Shown: positions 6,202-7,119 of the stretch, in pieces | How the letters are laid out: every line of letters begins with the position of its first letter | How positions within the stretch are numbered: position 1 is the first letter of the stretch | Notes under the pieces: generated by a model | Told to the model about the DNA's origin: nothing | Databases searched by the model: none | The model's input: only the letters and a program-made list of their open reading frames with translations | Assembly: GCA_024644145.1 (NCBI GenBank) | Contig: JAHELO010000082.1 | Span: forward strand, 1-7,119 | DNA: 7,119 bases | Direction: 5' to 3' | Origin: Christiangramia sp. | Lineage (GTDB): Bacteria > Bacteroidota > Bacteroidia > Flavobacteriales > Flavobacteriaceae | Made by a program: the position numbers and the translations under genes

Positions 6202-7119
6202 TTATTTCTTATTGTTTAAAAGCGGAAGAAAAATAAAGGATAAGCCGCCAAATAAAAGCACTACCGCGGTTTGGGTAGCCCAGGAAATCCATCCGAAGGC
6301 TTCAGCAGCATGCTCTTTTACACCGAAAAATATTAAAACTCCACCTACGGCCAAAGGATAAACACCTATACCACCGTTAGTGGCAGATACCGCGAAAGAG
6401 CCTACTACAAAGGCAGCCATGATGATGCCTGCAGGAGTGTTCGCCGTTTCTGGAATACTTAACTGGATAACAAAAAACATTAATAGATAAAGAGACCAGA
6501 TAAATACGGTGTGAAATATAAAGGCCCATTTCTGTTCCATTCTTAAAATGCTCCTCATGCCTTCCAGCAGACCTTTAGCAAGTGTTCTTATTTTTTTGAA
6601 CGGAAGCCAGTTGGAGCGCCGAATCATATTAAGACCCAGAATTGCTATACCTACCAGCCCTAAAAAAATAAAAAATGTGTTTAATGGGTTAATATTCTGC
6701 TGCTGCAAATAGGCCAGGAGGTCATCTGTTTGAAAAATCAAAGCCACGCCAATTATGAACATGAGGATTAGTAGATCTGCAACTCGCTCAGAAATTATGG
6801 TTCCAAAACCTTTTTCGAAGGGTACGTCTTCATAGGTGCTTAGTGTAACCGCTCTTAAAACCTCCCCAGATCTGGGAATACCAAAATTAGCAAGGTATGC
6901 CGCCATAACCGCCATAAATCTGTTAGCCTGAGAAGACTTGTATCCCATGGGTTCCAGCATGAATTTCCAGCGGTAAGCGCGGGAAAAATGGGAAATAGTC
7001 CCTAAAAGAAAGGAAACGGCAATCCAGGTTTTATTGGCATCCAGAATACTCTGCCACAATTGTTCCCGCTCTGCAGGGGTTGAACTCTTTAAAGAGTACC
7101 AGATCAAAAAAATCCCCAA
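6202..7119 (-). CDS. UPF0104 / lysylphosphatidylglycerol-synthase-TM-like integral membrane protein (5' end outside window)
   Basis: The visible 305 residues run off the right edge. The last in-window codon is an internal TTG, so the start and perhaps 15-35 residues are missing. This is a polytopic inner-membrane protein of the flippase-like family also found as the membrane half of MprF (lysyl-phosphatidylglycerol synthase). The soluble lysyl-transferase half is absent, so lipid lysinylation should not be claimed. Hydrophobic segments lie at about 1-9, 32-46, 68-80, 113-130, 147-165, 199-220, 230-246, 252-266 and 275-302. Family-type motifs include NFGIPRSGEVLRA (78-90), ERVADLL (111-117) and NGGIGVYP (248-255). 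It is followed at 35 bp by the exported hydrolase gene, so it is probably the upstream member of the same operon. A role in lipid or polymer transport across the inner membrane is plausible for the family but is inference here. Confidence 0.88.
   Translation of the reverse strand: MGIFLIWYSLKSSTPAEREQLWQSILDANKTWIAVSFLLGTISHFSRAYRWKFMLEPMGYKSSQANRFMAVMAAYLANFGIPRSGEVLRAVTLSTYEDVPFEKGFGTIISERVADLLILMFIIGVALIFQTDDLLAYLQQQNINPLNTFFIFLGLVGIAILGLNMIRRSNWLPFKKIRTLAKGLLEGMRSILRMEQKWAFIFHTVFIWSLYLLMFFVIQLSIPETANTPAGIIMAAFVVGSFAVSATNGGIGVYPLAVGGVLIFFGVKEHAAEAFGWISWATQTAVVLLFGGLSFIFLPLLNNKK

Noticed and set aside
6202..7119. Calling the membrane protein a lysylphosphatidylglycerol synthase (MprF)
   Set aside because: Only the membrane part is present; the C-terminal soluble lysyl-transferase domain of MprF is missing and the gene ends normally.
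1..7119. Mobile element, CRISPR, toxin-antitoxin, phage defence or RNA gene
   Set aside because: All substantial frames belong to ordinary core families, and no long or regularly spaced repeats, tRNA-like cloverleafs or transposase/integrase motifs were seen on either strand.

Overview
The window looks like chromosomal housekeeping DNA from a marine-type member of the Bacteroidota, most likely family Flavobacteriaceae. The reasons are the protein sequences (a MotB-like OmpA domain, a flavobacterial-style RadA, an M23 lipoprotein), the absence of purine-rich Shine-Dalgarno sequences before the starts, and a TAnnTTTG-type -7 element in one short gap. The genus is not certain. I see no tRNA, rRNA, CRISPR array, insertion sequence, integrase or attachment site. 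Coding density is very high, with about 165 bp as the largest gap.

Layout from left to right: (1) the 3' end of an OmpA/MotB-like peptidoglycan-binding gene on the + strand (1-277). (2) A PfkB-family carbohydrate kinase on the - strand (286-1260), converging on the first gene with an 8 bp gap. (3) A divergent intergenic region (1261-1425) with a tandem GGGTATAT repeat. (4) A Tas-type aldo/keto reductase on the + strand (1426-2460). (5) Four consecutive - strand genes. In transcription order these are a UPF0104/lysylphosphatidylglycerol-synthase-TM-like membrane protein (7119-6202, 5' end outside the window), a secreted esterase-D-like alpha/beta hydrolase with a C-terminal helical/TPR-like part (6166-5018), the DNA repair ATPase RadA (4998-3634), and an M23 metallopeptidase lipoprotein with a C-terminal SH3-like domain (3590-2457). 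The gaps are 35, 19 and 43 bp, so the first three probably form an operon. The M23 gene has its own promoter-like element in the last gap. The M23 and tas stop codons overlap inside a 12 bp perfect palindrome.

Functionally the four-gene run mixes envelope functions (membrane protein, exported hydrolase, cell-wall peptidase) with recombination repair (RadA). My recollection is that flavobacterial genomes often place panC/panD just upstream of this membrane protein and hydrolase, followed by radA, but those genes lie outside this window.

I do not see a new multi-gene system here. The most notable signal is in the exported hydrolase: the nucleophile elbow reads GHDFTS where esterase-D relatives have GHSxGG, so the catalytic serine is replaced by aspartate while the downstream histidine is kept. 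Lesser signals are a PfkB protein without the usual di-glycine and asparagine in its N-terminal substrate motif, a strong GC-rich hairpin inside its 3' end, and the repeat filling the spacer of a possible promoter.
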